Part shown: piece after piece, positions 1-12,200 of the stretch
Layout of the letters: each line of letters begins with the position of its first letter
Numbering within the stretch: position 1 is the stretch's first letter
Origin: Siphonodentalium dalli
Taxonomy: Eukaryota > Mollusca > Scaphopoda > Gadilida > Siphonodentaliidae
Length of the DNA: 64,000 nt
Direction of reading: 5' to 3'
NCBI GenBank assembly: GCA_032622095.1
Contig: CP136062.1
Location: 3,226,001 to 3,290,000, forward strand
Program-made: the position numbers and the translations under genes
Notes under the pieces: generated by a model
Told to the model about the DNA's origin: nothing
Databases searched by the model: none
What the model saw: only the letters and a program-made list of their open reading frames with translations

Positions 1-149
1 AAACCCGGCGATGTCGTTCTGCTCCTTTGTTCAAAGAGAGAGAACTCTACTTCCGATTCCTCCGGTACATATGTTTGCACCGGTAAACTATCTATGCACC
101 GTTCTCGTCAGCCAAAATGGCGGCGCTTATAAATATCTCGGCGTTTTAG

Positions 150-482
150 GGTTACACAAATGTTATTCCATGGAAAATTATACAAGTATACAACACAGAT
201 ACCGTTCGTAAACTGTGTGAAGATTTTATACACAATAGAGATACAAACGAGTTCAGTATTGACAGTAACTTCACGGTGTCTGTTGGGAAAACAAAACCCA
301 AGGGAAATGACCATTCTGATTTCGATCAGGTGTCGCAGGAACTGGTCGGATATCAGGTGGCTGATATCTTTGGACGGTACTTCAAGATAAATATTAGACC
401 TGCACCTAAATTGCTGGATGATGCTTCGGATTTATGTGGAAACTACAGGTTGTTGATTAATGTCCAAAATAAAAGTTTTTAA
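150..482 (+). CDS. Possible 3'-terminal exon of an unidentified plus-strand gene
   Basis: From 150 to the TAA at 480-482 the plus strand is open for 110 codons. It follows a TTTTAG that could be a splice acceptor (TAG at 147-149). The peptide is mixed in composition, with stretches such as WKIIQVYNTDTVRKLCEDF, DFDQVSQELVGYQVADIFGR and KLLDDASDLCGNYRLLI, and does not look like translated repeat. An AATAAA overlaps the stop codon and another follows at 526-531, as expected for a last exon. The remaining exons would lie left of the window. I do not recognise the family. An upstream ATGGCGGCG at 117 is in the same frame but stops after ten codons, so it is not the start unless there is a sequence error. 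The gene would converge on SAMHD1. Confidence 0.35.
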   Translation, partial: GYTNVIPWKIIQVYNTDTVRKLCEDFIHNRDTNEFSIDSNFTVSVGKTKPKGNDHSDFDQVSQELVGYQVADIFGRYFKINIRPAPKLLDDASDLCGNYRLLINVQNKSF

Positions 483-531
483 TAAAACAATGGTATTATA
501 AAATAATTTTATATTATTTATTTCCAATAAA
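481..531. terminator. Overlapping polyadenylation signals of two convergent genes
   Basis: Plus-strand AATAAA occurs at 481-486 and 526-531. The minus strand carries AATAAA at 517-522 (TTTATT on the plus strand). The plus signals suit the exon ending at 482. The minus signal lies about 245 bp past the SAMHD1 stop at 764-766, a reasonable 3' UTR length. This is inferred from hexamers only. Confidence 0.4.
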
Positions 532-552
532 TTTGGGGCAATGTAATGTAAT

Positions 553-665
553 AAAAAACCTGCCTGCCGGTAAAATTTTGTCATAAAAAGTAGATATAAA
601 AACCTGCCTGCTGGCAAATTTTACGCATAAAAACATTATATACAAACCTGCTTGCCTGCTGGGTT
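553..665. repeat. Short tandem repeat with ACCTGCCTGC core, about three copies
   Basis: Degenerate units of roughly 50 bp contain ACCTGCCTGC followed by a CYGGYAAATTTT-like stretch and an A-rich tail. Copies begin near 553, 600 and 645. The array lies in the probable SAMHD1 3' UTR or just past it. Confidence 0.6.
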
Positions 666-763
666 TGAAAAAAAAACCTTTGAGAAACAGGAAATTAACT
701 TTGTGTGGCCTAATGTGGTTATCAAATCGAACAGGATATCTTTATCTATCGGGATGAATCACT

Positions 764-1033
764 TCACCCCACTAGAATTCCACAACAGTAGTGTACCTGA
801 TCACTGCTCTGATTGTGTATCCAGGCGTTGAAACATTTGGAAGCGCTCTCTATGACTTGCTCATCAGGAACTTTAGAGTAGAGCCGTATAAACTGTTCAG
901 CAAATTTCTCTGGAAGCATCTTTGACACTTCATTCTTTGTTAACTTGACGGGAGTAGAACTGTCATCTTTTGTGTAAAAATAACATTTATTCAATGGGTT
1001 CTCTTCTCGCATGCCATAATCTAAGGTTGTTAG
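764..1033 (-). CDS. SAMHD1: SAMHD1 C-terminal exon: DYGM to LPEKFAEQF
   Basis: The acceptor is CTATTTACAG. The exon reads [20 protein letters not shown], then [19 protein letters not shown] and [20 protein letters not shown]. This matches human 'DYGMQEKNPIDHVSFYCK' and '[22 protein letters not shown]'. Open reading continues to a TGA at 764-766. A CAG|GTACAC donor at 797/796 could instead splice to a further small exon; I found none, so the end is uncertain. If read through, the protein lacks most of the human C-terminal tail. Confidence 0.93.
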   Translation of the reverse strand, partial: LTTLDYGMREENPLNKCYFYTKDDSSTPVKLTKNEVSKMLPEKFAEQFIRLYSKVPDEQVIESASKCFNAWIHNQSSDQVHYCCGILVG

Positions 1034-3206
1034 CTGTAAATAGAAAAAAATAGTGCAAGATACATATAAATACAATTGTAATTTACAGTCCAGTTTGTCA
1101 CAAGTGTCAAAATCAAAAGGCAGTAATGGTAGTGACACCATTTTACAGTCACCCTACCCACATTTTTCTATGTGGGTACTAGGCAGCTTTAGGAAGAAAC
1201 ACATTTTTTGGAAGACTGTATATAGAGACCAGCCTGTTTAAAGCAGTGAAGCACTTGGACATTTTTCAGCGCGAGTGATATATTTTGTAGTTTTAATGTC
1301 AATTTAAGTTTTAGCAGACCAGACACCTTGTCATTGCATATATGAAAATGCAGACAGGTGTTATTATGCCTGCTGCATTGCAATACATACAGTAATCCCC
1401 TAAATAATCGACTCCTTATAACCACAGCAGAATTATGGATAATTTTTCAGGATTTAGTCAGAAATATGGCTTGTTGGCATTCACCGGAAAGCTCTGTGAG
1501 AGCTTTCCAATGAATGGCAACAAGCCATATTTCCTCGAATGTCCGCAAGGTGAAAACGAAATCACCTTTCAAATTTGACAAAACTAGCTTGGGATTTACG
1601 ATAATATTACCGGTGAAAATTTTACTTGTTTTACAAAAAATATATAGTCTTAACTATTCTAACGAGACATTTTTAATTATAAATTGTATATTGTGTACTG
1701 TATCCAGATATTCTAATCATATTGAGTGCTTTTGGAAACGGCAAATTGCGATATGCAACGAAGTTTATGATGAGCTACTAGCTGCACGTTAGTCGTTACT
1801 TTGTTCGGTCAGGTCATTTTGTAACTGCAAATTGTATAGCCATGAAATGGTCACCACCGCACATGCAGTAACCAATGTAGATAAAGCAAGCTGTCTGTTT
1901 AATGTCTATGCATTTAAACTATAAAAATATCCATGAATTATTTAATGTTAAGAAAAGTAGTTTCTGTCGGACTCCGTTTCCCAATCCAACTTTTTAACTT
2001 TTTGGAGTTGCAGATTTATTATGTAAACAATAGCACGTGCTTGCTTACTCTTAAAAATAGAGCTTTGAATGTTCATTGAGAGTACTTAGTTTAATTTCTT
2101 AGTTAAAACAAAGATCTGCATGAGAAACTAATAATATCCAAACTCATTTAAAAAGGATTACAATAATACAATTGATATATTGTTGTCAATCAACCGGATA
2201 CCCACATGTTTTACATCTGTCAACAGTTGTAAATTAATTACATGTACTTGGCTACAATGCAGGTATGTAAATGTTTGTGTATATTATAAGCTCCACTGAT
2301 CTTTGTTAAGAACACATTAATCACTATTGTAACACAGCTATCCAACAAAGTTTATTGCTTTAATCGGATTATCATCAGACATCACTGATCATACCATCGA
2401 TGTCGGTATTCAATAATAAACGCATTACAAAGCTTTTACAACTACTTGATTAATCCTTATTGTTTATTTTAACGGACACCCACATTAGAGCAGTGACCAA
2501 AAGCCATTTCCAAAAATTTCAAATTTACAATAACAATTAATTTCTTAGTCATTATGTCAAAAAAAAATTGAAAATAAATAAGTGTTTCTTAAATTATGTT
2601 TTTCTTAAGTCCAATTCTCCCTATTTTGGGCTGAAGTCTCCCTAAAATCTCCAGAGGGAGAAGTCACTTCTCCAACCCAAGCTTGGGCCCTGCTATACCA
2701 GTGACAAGGTTTTTTATTTCATCCGATGTGTTTGTGCCCAATTTTCCAACTTTATTCATCAAACGAATTCCAAAAACAAGACGTGTCTGTGAAATAAACA
2801 AGTGCACCGCTGGGCGGAGGTAACGCCCCCGACTGTACAATCAGAGAGGATTTTTCTTATTTTTGTGCAAATGCTTATTAAATGGCACTTTGTAAAGTTA
2901 TGTTATTCATGAGTAAACAATCCAAAATCAAGTTATCATCTGGAAACCAAAAAAAGTAGCAGAAAACCTGAATTTTCTAAGTCCAAAAAGGGGCGTAACT
3001 CTGGAAAAAATGGGCGGACGAAACCACGGCTATGGGGAAATCTTGTCCCCCCGGCTGGTCTATTAGCATACCAAAGATCAACTGAATTGAGTTAGCGAAA
3101 CCAAAGTTATGAGTTGAAACGTTCGTACAGACAATTTTCTAAGTCCAAAAAGGGGCGTAACTCTGGAAAAAATGGGCGGACGAAACCGCAGTTATGGGGA
3201 AATCTT

Positions 3207-3247
<41 letters not shown>

Positions 3248-6200
3248 CTGGTCTATTAGCATACCAAAGATCAACTGAATTGAGTTAGCGAAACCAAAGT
3301 TATGAGTTGAAACGTTCGGAAGGACGGACGGACGGACGGACGGAAGGACGGACGCACGGACAGAGGGCTCCACTATATACCCCCAAATCTCCATCGGAGG
3401 CATAAAAAGGTATGGGTGCCTTTGGAATGACTTGCGGAACATATATGCGCATTTATAGGTTATGTCATTGTGTTTAAGTACACGTTCGTAACAAATTATG
3501 GCTAAAAAAAATTGGTATTATAAATAGTTCAAAGGCATCTGAGCAGACAGGGAGATTGACGACCTGATTTCTTCAGTAGATTTCGGTAGATTCAAATACG
3601 ATATCTCGACTTCGCTTCGTTCAATTTTGCTTTTTTTCATAATTTGGAAACTGATATTTCTAAATTATAAGAGCTATAACGAAGGCCATCCGTGCCTTTA
3701 ACGTGAACTGGAATAAGATAGAATACTGACCGTTATCATGAGATGCTTGGGCTGTAAATTGAGTTCTGGGAGAGTATCAATTATTTCCTGCTTCAAAGCA
3801 TCCGTGTCATTCTGAAAAAGAATTCAACAATCGATGTTCTTATGTACAGTAATGCACTAAATAATCAACTCTTTAACCACAGCAGAATTATGGGTAACTT
3901 TTCAGGATTTAGTCGGAAATAAGCCATATTTCCGACTAAATACTGAAAAGATGCCCATTATTCTGCTGTGGTTAAAGAGTCAATTATTTAGGGCATTACT
4001 GTAAGTATGCAAATAGTGTGTCTGTCATTTGCAGGCCACATGAATTTTATTAGAAGGTTTACGAACATCAGAGAGAAAAATCTCAAGATGGAGAATGGCA
4101 TTTAAAAAAAAAAAATCCCCAGGTAGGTGTTGACATAGCGATTGGCGATTGTTCCATATGATCCAGGTGAATATAAATCTCGTATATTCACTTGAAATAA
4201 TTTTGGCGAATAAAATAAATAAGACAACACATGAATATTTCAATTATTCCCCATTTTCCCATGCTATTATTTTTATAACTGATACAGCAGTCTGGTGAGA
4301 AGTCTTACACAAAATGAACACCATGGGTAAACAAATTAAATTAAATGTTTTGAAATTTCGGTTAAAAAGTTGTCGGTGGGTTCATAAACAAACTAATAAA
4401 ATTGGAGTAACCTTACTGCAGAAGAAATCAATGGACAAAACCTATTACATGTGAATATTGCCATCCCCCATAATGCCTCAAGTGCAAACTAACATGGCAC
4501 ATGATGACTTGATACAGAGATATTAAAGATACAGGCGGCGTTGGCGGTGGGTATGCTGTTAAAATATTCGCCTCCGTCAAAAACTACAACAAACGGAAAG
4601 AATGGTAAAATATAGACAGACTTTGTTCTTATACCAATCAGAAATATGGCATAAACAGTATGTTATTGTCAAATATTTTCCTTTGTTATGTAAACAAAAG
4701 CAAAAAACGTTACAGAGCCTGGCATTGTTTAGATCCGGAAATGTTAACATAAAGAGCGTTGTTTGTCAGTGTTTTCCTGATATGGAAATAATAAAGAGCG
4801 TTTATATCATTTGTGTGTGATTAACTAATAGAATTGCACTGTGTTATGTAAACAGAAGCAAAATTTCTGTAACTCTAGCAGGCTCTTGTTTACATACACC
4901 ATCGTACATCTTGACGACAATACACTATTTACGCGCTGATTATGTTTGGCATATGAACAAAACTATATATATTTTAATATTCCTTCTGCTGATGGCGATT
5001 TGAACAAATATGAATATTTCTGCAACGAACGTCACCCATGCCTTTAAGTTATCTAGATTATATAAATATTATAATATTTATATAGGTGTTCTACTAAAAT
5101 ACACAAAGAATATCAGTTGAATGGAACACTTAAAAAACTAAGTAAATCATATGCTGACCAAGTCTCATATATATGTAACAAAACTATGTAAACTGTCAGA
5201 GTTATCACCAACATGAGATTACATTATTAAGATTTTTAACATTTTCGTGACCATAACAGCCATAAATGGCCATGTTGTTTCTGGACCAAAACGCCCAAGA
5301 TAAATAGCTGTTGTGTAAATTACACCAAGTGAATGTCCCATACTGTAACCTTAGGGAGAACTAGTTTCCGAGTTTGCAAATGCAATGATATTTGGTTGAT
5401 CACTATCCAGCTTGATCGGAAGTATATTCCCTGACAGTACCCACTGTTTCCTAATAACTTTGCTCAGTATGTCACTGTACAAAGCAAATCATTAGCAAAT
5501 AGTCAGAAAAAACTCGGCTCTAAGAGGGTGCTTACAGGCAAAATCTTGGTGCTGATAGGGTTAAAATGTTGTTGCCTGGACTAATTCCATGTACAGTAAT
5601 GACTAAATATCTTGAAATATTAGACTACAGTGATGCCCTAAATAATTAGACTACAGTGATTGCCCTAAATAATCAACTCCTTAAAACTGAGAGCTTTCCG
5701 ATGAATGGCAACAAGCCCCATTTCTGACTAAGTCCTGAAAAATTACCCATAATTCTGCTGTGGTTAAGGATTCAATTATTTAGGGCATTACTGTAGGTCA
5801 GCATCATACCCTATAATATTCCATCTGTGCCTTTCCTATAAGTTTATAGAGGCGTCTCCTTTCCATGTTATGAAGAATCTCCTGAGCTGGCTTCATTTGG
5901 GGATCTGAGGAAATTTTTATGGAATACAAGATGGCGTCTGTAAGATTGGTAAATGCTACCATATCATCCACAGCATCTGATAGTCTGATAGGCTTGCTGA
6001 AAACAGATACATGTATCATCAAAAATGATGGTGGTTAACCCTTTCAGTGCCAGGTCCGATTTTTGTATCAACCCATATACCCTGTGCCAATGCATTCTTT
6101 TATATATGCGAGTCGACCATAGGTCGCCTCGCATATATAAGAGAATGCATTGGCCTAACAATTTTTCATCATTTGTTATTATTTTTAACAATTTTTTACA

Positions 6201-9200
6201 ATTTTAATAATTTTTTCTTATATTTTGTAGGTTTAGTGCCAGGGAATCTTACGTTTTTCATGGGCATCAAAATTATTACTATGAATACTTGGTGATAGTT
6301 TTGAGTTATAGCATGCCCCTAAGGTTTTATCCAGTTTGTTTTTAAATTCGCTATAGCATGCTTAAGCATACCCAAACAAAATTCAACCCAAAAAAATCTT
6401 ATTTTTTTATTTTTTTTAGGGCCGATTTTACAGACCGGAAATTAGGGCCGATGAGATCGGCCCCTGGCACTGAAAGGGTTAATATCTGTGCCAAATTTCA
6501 AAACTATCAACCAACAAGAGCACTGCCACGGTGGCATAATACACCCCTTGGCTTGTTTCAAAGAACATTCCACAACCAATAAAATAAAAATATTTGAGCA
6601 AAAAAGGGCCCATATACGTCTGGTGAGAATTATTGGAGAAATCCTGATTCAAGCTTCTATTTTTAGCCCAAATCAGACCATTATTGGTGGATATCAAGCA
6701 GCCTATAACTTCAGTTTTCAGAAAGAATTAAAGAAAACCCAAATTTCTGAATGTCTGTAACTCTCGTAAAAATGGAAAACGGAACAGAAGATCAAACTTG
6801 ATCTGTACTTTATGGTTGCATACCAAACTTAATTCCATTCAGTCAACAATTAACTGAAGCTATCATCCACAAATCAAGAAAACACAAATTTCAAATTCAA
6901 TGTTTACCATATATGGACCAGATAATAAAGGGAATAAATGCTGTGACCAATTATGTCAACAAACAAATGAATATGTGGAAGAATGGATGGACATGCTGAT
7001 TCTAGTATAGACCACTCTCTGGGTATAAAGAACGAGAGGCCTATCCTGATCGGCAGATGTTAACCCATCCCTTAGTAAATTACTATGATCGGAATCATAA
7101 TTTAGAGTTTTTATGTTGATTTATAGAGTATACTGTTATATACTATTATAGACAAATGTACATATAAATAAAACAAATTATTAGAACTTATGGGTCAAAT
7201 AGGGAGACTCGCATAAGATAATGCACTGGCCCAGGATCTGTAGTGCTGCACCAGCTCAGCTCCAGTCATGAAAGATTTAAACCATGTCAATGGATACCAT
7301 GTTCCCCAAAGGAAGCAACATATTTAAGTAAGGTTTAATCAGCATGACACTGCTGATAATTCTTCCTGGATGTCATCATAAACCTCATTACATAGACAAA
7401 AATGTTCAAGAGCCTTCCTACAGAGCAGAAGTTATAATGGTCTTAGTTATAAAAATTCGGATAACTTTAAAACAAAACAAAAATTATTGAGCAATGAGTT
7501 ACAAAAAGGGCCATAACTCTGTTTAAAAAAATCGGATCAAACCCATATTTGAACTCGATCTGTATTTTGGGCTGGGAAACTCATATACAAAATTTGGTTC
7601 CGTTTGCATAGAAAATGTTTGAGTTATCATGTTATGCATAAAGTGTCTATGGACGGACAGACATATGGCTAGACAAGACGGATGGACGGACGAATGACAA
7701 GCGGCCAATCCAGACATCAACACTATATGTACAATACTATGGAATGGGTACACATAAAAAGAGAAAACAGAAAGCAAAAAGAAAATTCTGCATTTGCTGC
7801 ATATGTGTTTTCTCACCCATCTTTCCCAGGAATGTGCAGAAAGTCATTCGCTTTAACAAGTGCTTCAGTTATCCTGTAATAAAAAGGTTAGGAAATTATT
7901 GTTATATATTAAAGGTGTTAGATTTGCCATAATTTCTTACCAAATCTTCAATCAAGGGTTAAATATTGTCAGTACTTATTTGTTTTTTATGATACAGATT
8001 GCATAATTATACGAAAATTTGTATCTCCAGTGGAGCATTCGGCTTCTCATTACGATATAAGTTTGATGCTCGCCGGTGGATGCTGAGTTTTCTAGTGACT
8101 AGGTTTCGAGTTAAGCTGAGTGTGACTGTAGATTTATATGCTGTTCAAATCTCCTATGGCAGGGTGTCAATGAATGCTGTCAGAATGATGACTTCGGATG
8201 CACACATTTCAGCTCGGATTGATATGCACTATGTATGTTCGGATTTAATCACACAAAGAGTAAAATAAAAGATGGTCACTGGCCACTGAAAGGTGTGTCA
8301 AAGGATTTAGTGATGCAAAGAGTAAAATCCAAGATGGCAGCCAGCAGCCATGTATTTCATCGAAAATCGTTCAAATTTAATAGCTCCCATCTAGAGGTTA
8401 GGGACCTGCGAATATTCGAGATTCGATTCGATGTCGATATCGGGCACCAGATTCGAGATCGACACCGAATCGGTCCGTAGATTCGGATATTTTCGAATCG
8501 GTGTTACTTTGGTGTAGTCTCCTTTTTGCGTCTGAATAACACATGCCAAATTACCTGAACTCACAAAAATTGGAGCGCAAGGATGCCAAGTTAGCCAATG
8601 CAGGTAACTTTTAATGTATGCCATTCAGAATAGACGTGCATTATGCAAATTATGGGCTTCGATCGCAACCCGTGACGCTGATCAATCGCCGCATATATTT
8701 GTAATCTGTATCACTATGTAAATTTTCTACACTGTGCGTGATCGCTAGATGCGGAACTCAATTGATTACCTCATGTTTAGAACTTCAGATAACCAATTCA
8801 GATTATTTCAATAAAATTCAATGTCAGCCGCCGTTATGAGCAACAATACATAGATTGAAATGAACAGAAACAGTGGGAAACCTTAGAACAATCGGTCTGT
8901 TACGTTTTTAAATGACATCATGTGCGACCAGTTATCTGCGACACTGCCAGCAGAATTTGTATAAATTTCCTACTTTCAGTTTCTTTTTATCGGGAAATCG
9001 AACGCGTTGCACCAAGTTTCGATTCGTTGAATCTTGTTGATAACATTTAACACTTGTAATTTGTGTCTGTTTTCTGGGACCCTTTCCGTGAAGACAACTA
9101 ATGTGAATCTGTGATGTAGGTGTTTGATCTATTGTGGGGTGAACAGTTTAACAGGTGCATGTAACTACCATTGGTATCGGACTACAACAATTATATAGCT

Positions 9201-12200
9201 GAACGGTGTACCCATGTCCCCTTGTGTCAAATCTTTATTATCTTTATTAAATAATGTAGACAAGTGACTTCCATTCCATGGGGTTTGTGATACGTTGATT
9301 TAACTGTCTTTAAGTGTCTTACTGTCACTTCTTGTGTCATGTTCGCCATGACACAGCTAGATAGAAATTCAATGCATCAAACAATGCATTCCAAACCCTC
9401 CACGAGACTGAGAGTGACTTACCTGTGTCATGATTTTCCTAAAAAGCACAAATTCCAACCGTTGTTTAAGGAGATTAACATTGTTATATAGTATCTAGTG
9501 AATTTTGCAGTTTTTTTACATGAGACATCGAAATACACACTGGTAAACAATGTCAATCACTAGCTGATTCGATTCGATGTCGATATCAGGAAGGAGATTC
9601 GATTCGATATCGAGATTCGATTCGATGCAAAATCCCCGATTTGCAGATCCCTACTAGAGGTGATCCCAAACATGCCTGTAAATTTTCAAAACATTTCACC
9701 AATAATTGTGGGTGGCATGGTGTGCCGATGGATTCAAATGCGAAATCCAATATGGCTGCTGGTGGCAGTGTTTTTTTTTTTACCAGAATTCAGAAAAAAT
9801 GGTAAGCTCTCATCTAGAGGTCACCCCAAAGATCCATATGAATTTGGTGACGATCGGATGAGAGATGTGGCCTGTTGGGCATGCTAAAGGATTTAGTCAT
9901 ACAATTGGTAAGCTCCCATCTAGATGTCACCCTGAGGATCCATATCGATTGGTGATGATCAGATGAGGGATGTGGCCTGTAGCATGTGATGAAAAGAGTA
10001 ATATCCCAAGAGTTTTTCATCGAAAATCATTCAAATTTAATAGCTCCCATCTAGAGGTGATCCCAAACATGCCTGTAAATTTTCAAAACAGTCTGGCAAT
10101 AAATTAGGCTGCAGGGTGTGCTAATGGATTCAAAAGTGAAATCCAAGATGGCCGCTAGTGGCCATGTTTTTCAATGAAAATGGTAAGCTCCCATTTAGAG
10201 GTCACCCCGATGATCCATATGAAGTTTGGTGATGATCGGCTGAAGGATGTGACCTGAAGGGTGTGCTACATGGAAATTGTTGATGGAGGGACGACTAGCC
10301 CATGGCAATAGCTCAAATTTTGTCAAGTTGAGCTAAAAAGCTTGCTCTCCAATTCCCCACATAGAACAGAATAGCATAAATAATGTTAAGCGAGAAGATA
10401 AAATAAAAAAAATTAAATAAAATTACTTTAGCCCCCCCCCCCCACCCCTGTCATTACGTTACCTAAAACACAGGTATTAATTTATTTAGCCTAACTTTTA
10501 AAATTAAATGCTGTTATCATATCTGGAGATATCCTTGTGAATGTGTGAAGAAACTCATTTTTTAAGTTCTCATCATTCTGTTTTTGTTATTGGACTGAGA
10601 ACAAATTGAAAATGGCATGCTTGACAACACTGTTCTCTCTCCTGCATCAGATCATTTTCACATGAAAGTTTGTAAAAAATATTTTTATCAGTTACGGAAA
10701 TGTTAACAATGTTTGAAATTTGAATGAACAGCAAAGTGCAATGTGAAGCCAGTTTAATCCCTGTATGGCAGGGAGCATAACTCACACCGGGTTTTTCACC
10801 AAAGCTCAGAAGAGGAAATAAATGCGATAAGACAGGATTCTTGTTTAATTTACTTACATGGATTCAACACAATTGCAGACTTGATGCTGGTAAGCTTGTC
10901 TGTGCAAAGTTGACCGAATGTGAAACATCTCATACAAATTATAGGCTTCCTGGAAAGGAAAACATAAATAAATTCAGAATTTGTGCCCGCAAGAAAACTC
11001 TTTAGGCAATTGAATTTGTTTTGCCATTTTTTCAAATCATTTGGCCAAATTGGAAAACCTATGGAGGGAAAGAGTTATGCCCCTATTTGACCCTGTGACC
11101 ACATGTAAACAATCTGAATACCAGTCTCCTAGGGAACATCCACACCATATATGAATCCATTTGGTCCTATGGATCTGGGGAAGAAAATGTTCAAAACATT
11201 GTCGATGGATGGATGGATGGATGGACGGTTGGACGAACGAGAAGTGATGACTTCGTTTCAGGTGAGCTAAAAAGTGTAGGTAGAAGCCCACATCGTCATA
11301 TTGTATTTCTGGGAAATATTCTATAGAGAATGGTAATTTGGTAAATAAGTTGAAAAGGTTTACCTTATCTCTGATGCATATATGTTGTTCTCCTTGTTCA
11401 TTCTTGAGCACCTTGGCAAACTTTATATACCGCTTGTGATCAAAATTGGACTTGATACCCAAGTGAAAAGAATCTCTAGCAAAATAGTCCCATTTGTCAA
11501 CATCAATACCACTCTTCTTATTGGAGACAATCTACAAAGAAAATTTACTTTCATTTGAGCAATATACGTCCACAGCACAACAGTTCTCATTTGCAGATGA
11601 AAACTACAGGGGTTAATATGTTTTTAAAACCTAAACAAAATACTGGTGTTTCCAGTAACCTGCCCGACCATAGTCCAGACCTCCACCCCGACTATTTTAA
11701 ATTAAATAATGCAAAAACCGAAACAAAAGAATCACTTTTATCGACCCCCCCCCCCCCCCCAATCATAGTAAAACTGTACTCATCAGCATTATTTACAACT
11801 GGAAGACGGTGTCCTGTTATTGTGTCCTGTTATATTGTTTGCACTGGCAGGGACATATATTCAGAATGAGTAATTTCCTATTATGGATGTTTCAAAAAAA
11901 GAAATTATTTCCGCCCTACCCACTGCCCTCCCTACTTTTTTTCCCCTCCGTTACCCAAAACATCACTATTTTTTTTTTTAGGCCTAATCTGTCCCAAATT
12001 TGTTTTACATTGCTTGTATTTATTTATTTGAAATGTTTGAAAACGTTGATGTTCCCAAGTAGATTTTTAATCTGTAGTTCCTGTGGTTTCAAAAACAACT
12101 GTTCTATGTTGGGGTTCGTTGCAGTCATCTGGTTCCACCCCAGCGGCAGAATAAGACAGGGCAGTATGATCAGCCCACTCTTGTTAAATGTTTAAACTGA

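Larger units (their letters stand above)
1034..3730. other. SAMHD1 intron with MITE and poly-C duplication
   Basis: Apart from the MITE at 1,388-1,536 and the duplicated unit at 2,971-3,312, this intron is AT-rich with no recognisable gene. The expected SAMHD1 segment between KHLMIT and LTTLDYGM should lie here but was not found. Confidence 0.7.

Noticed and set aside
117-149. ATGGCGGCG in a good initiation context
   Set aside because: The frame stops after ten codons at TAG 147-149. Only a sequence error would make it a start for the downstream frame.
2341-2420. [11 protein letters not shown]-like minus-strand peptide as the missing SAMHD1 segment
   Set aside because: It lacks usable splice sites in phase and ends in a stop; resemblance to KAEDFIVDV is weak.
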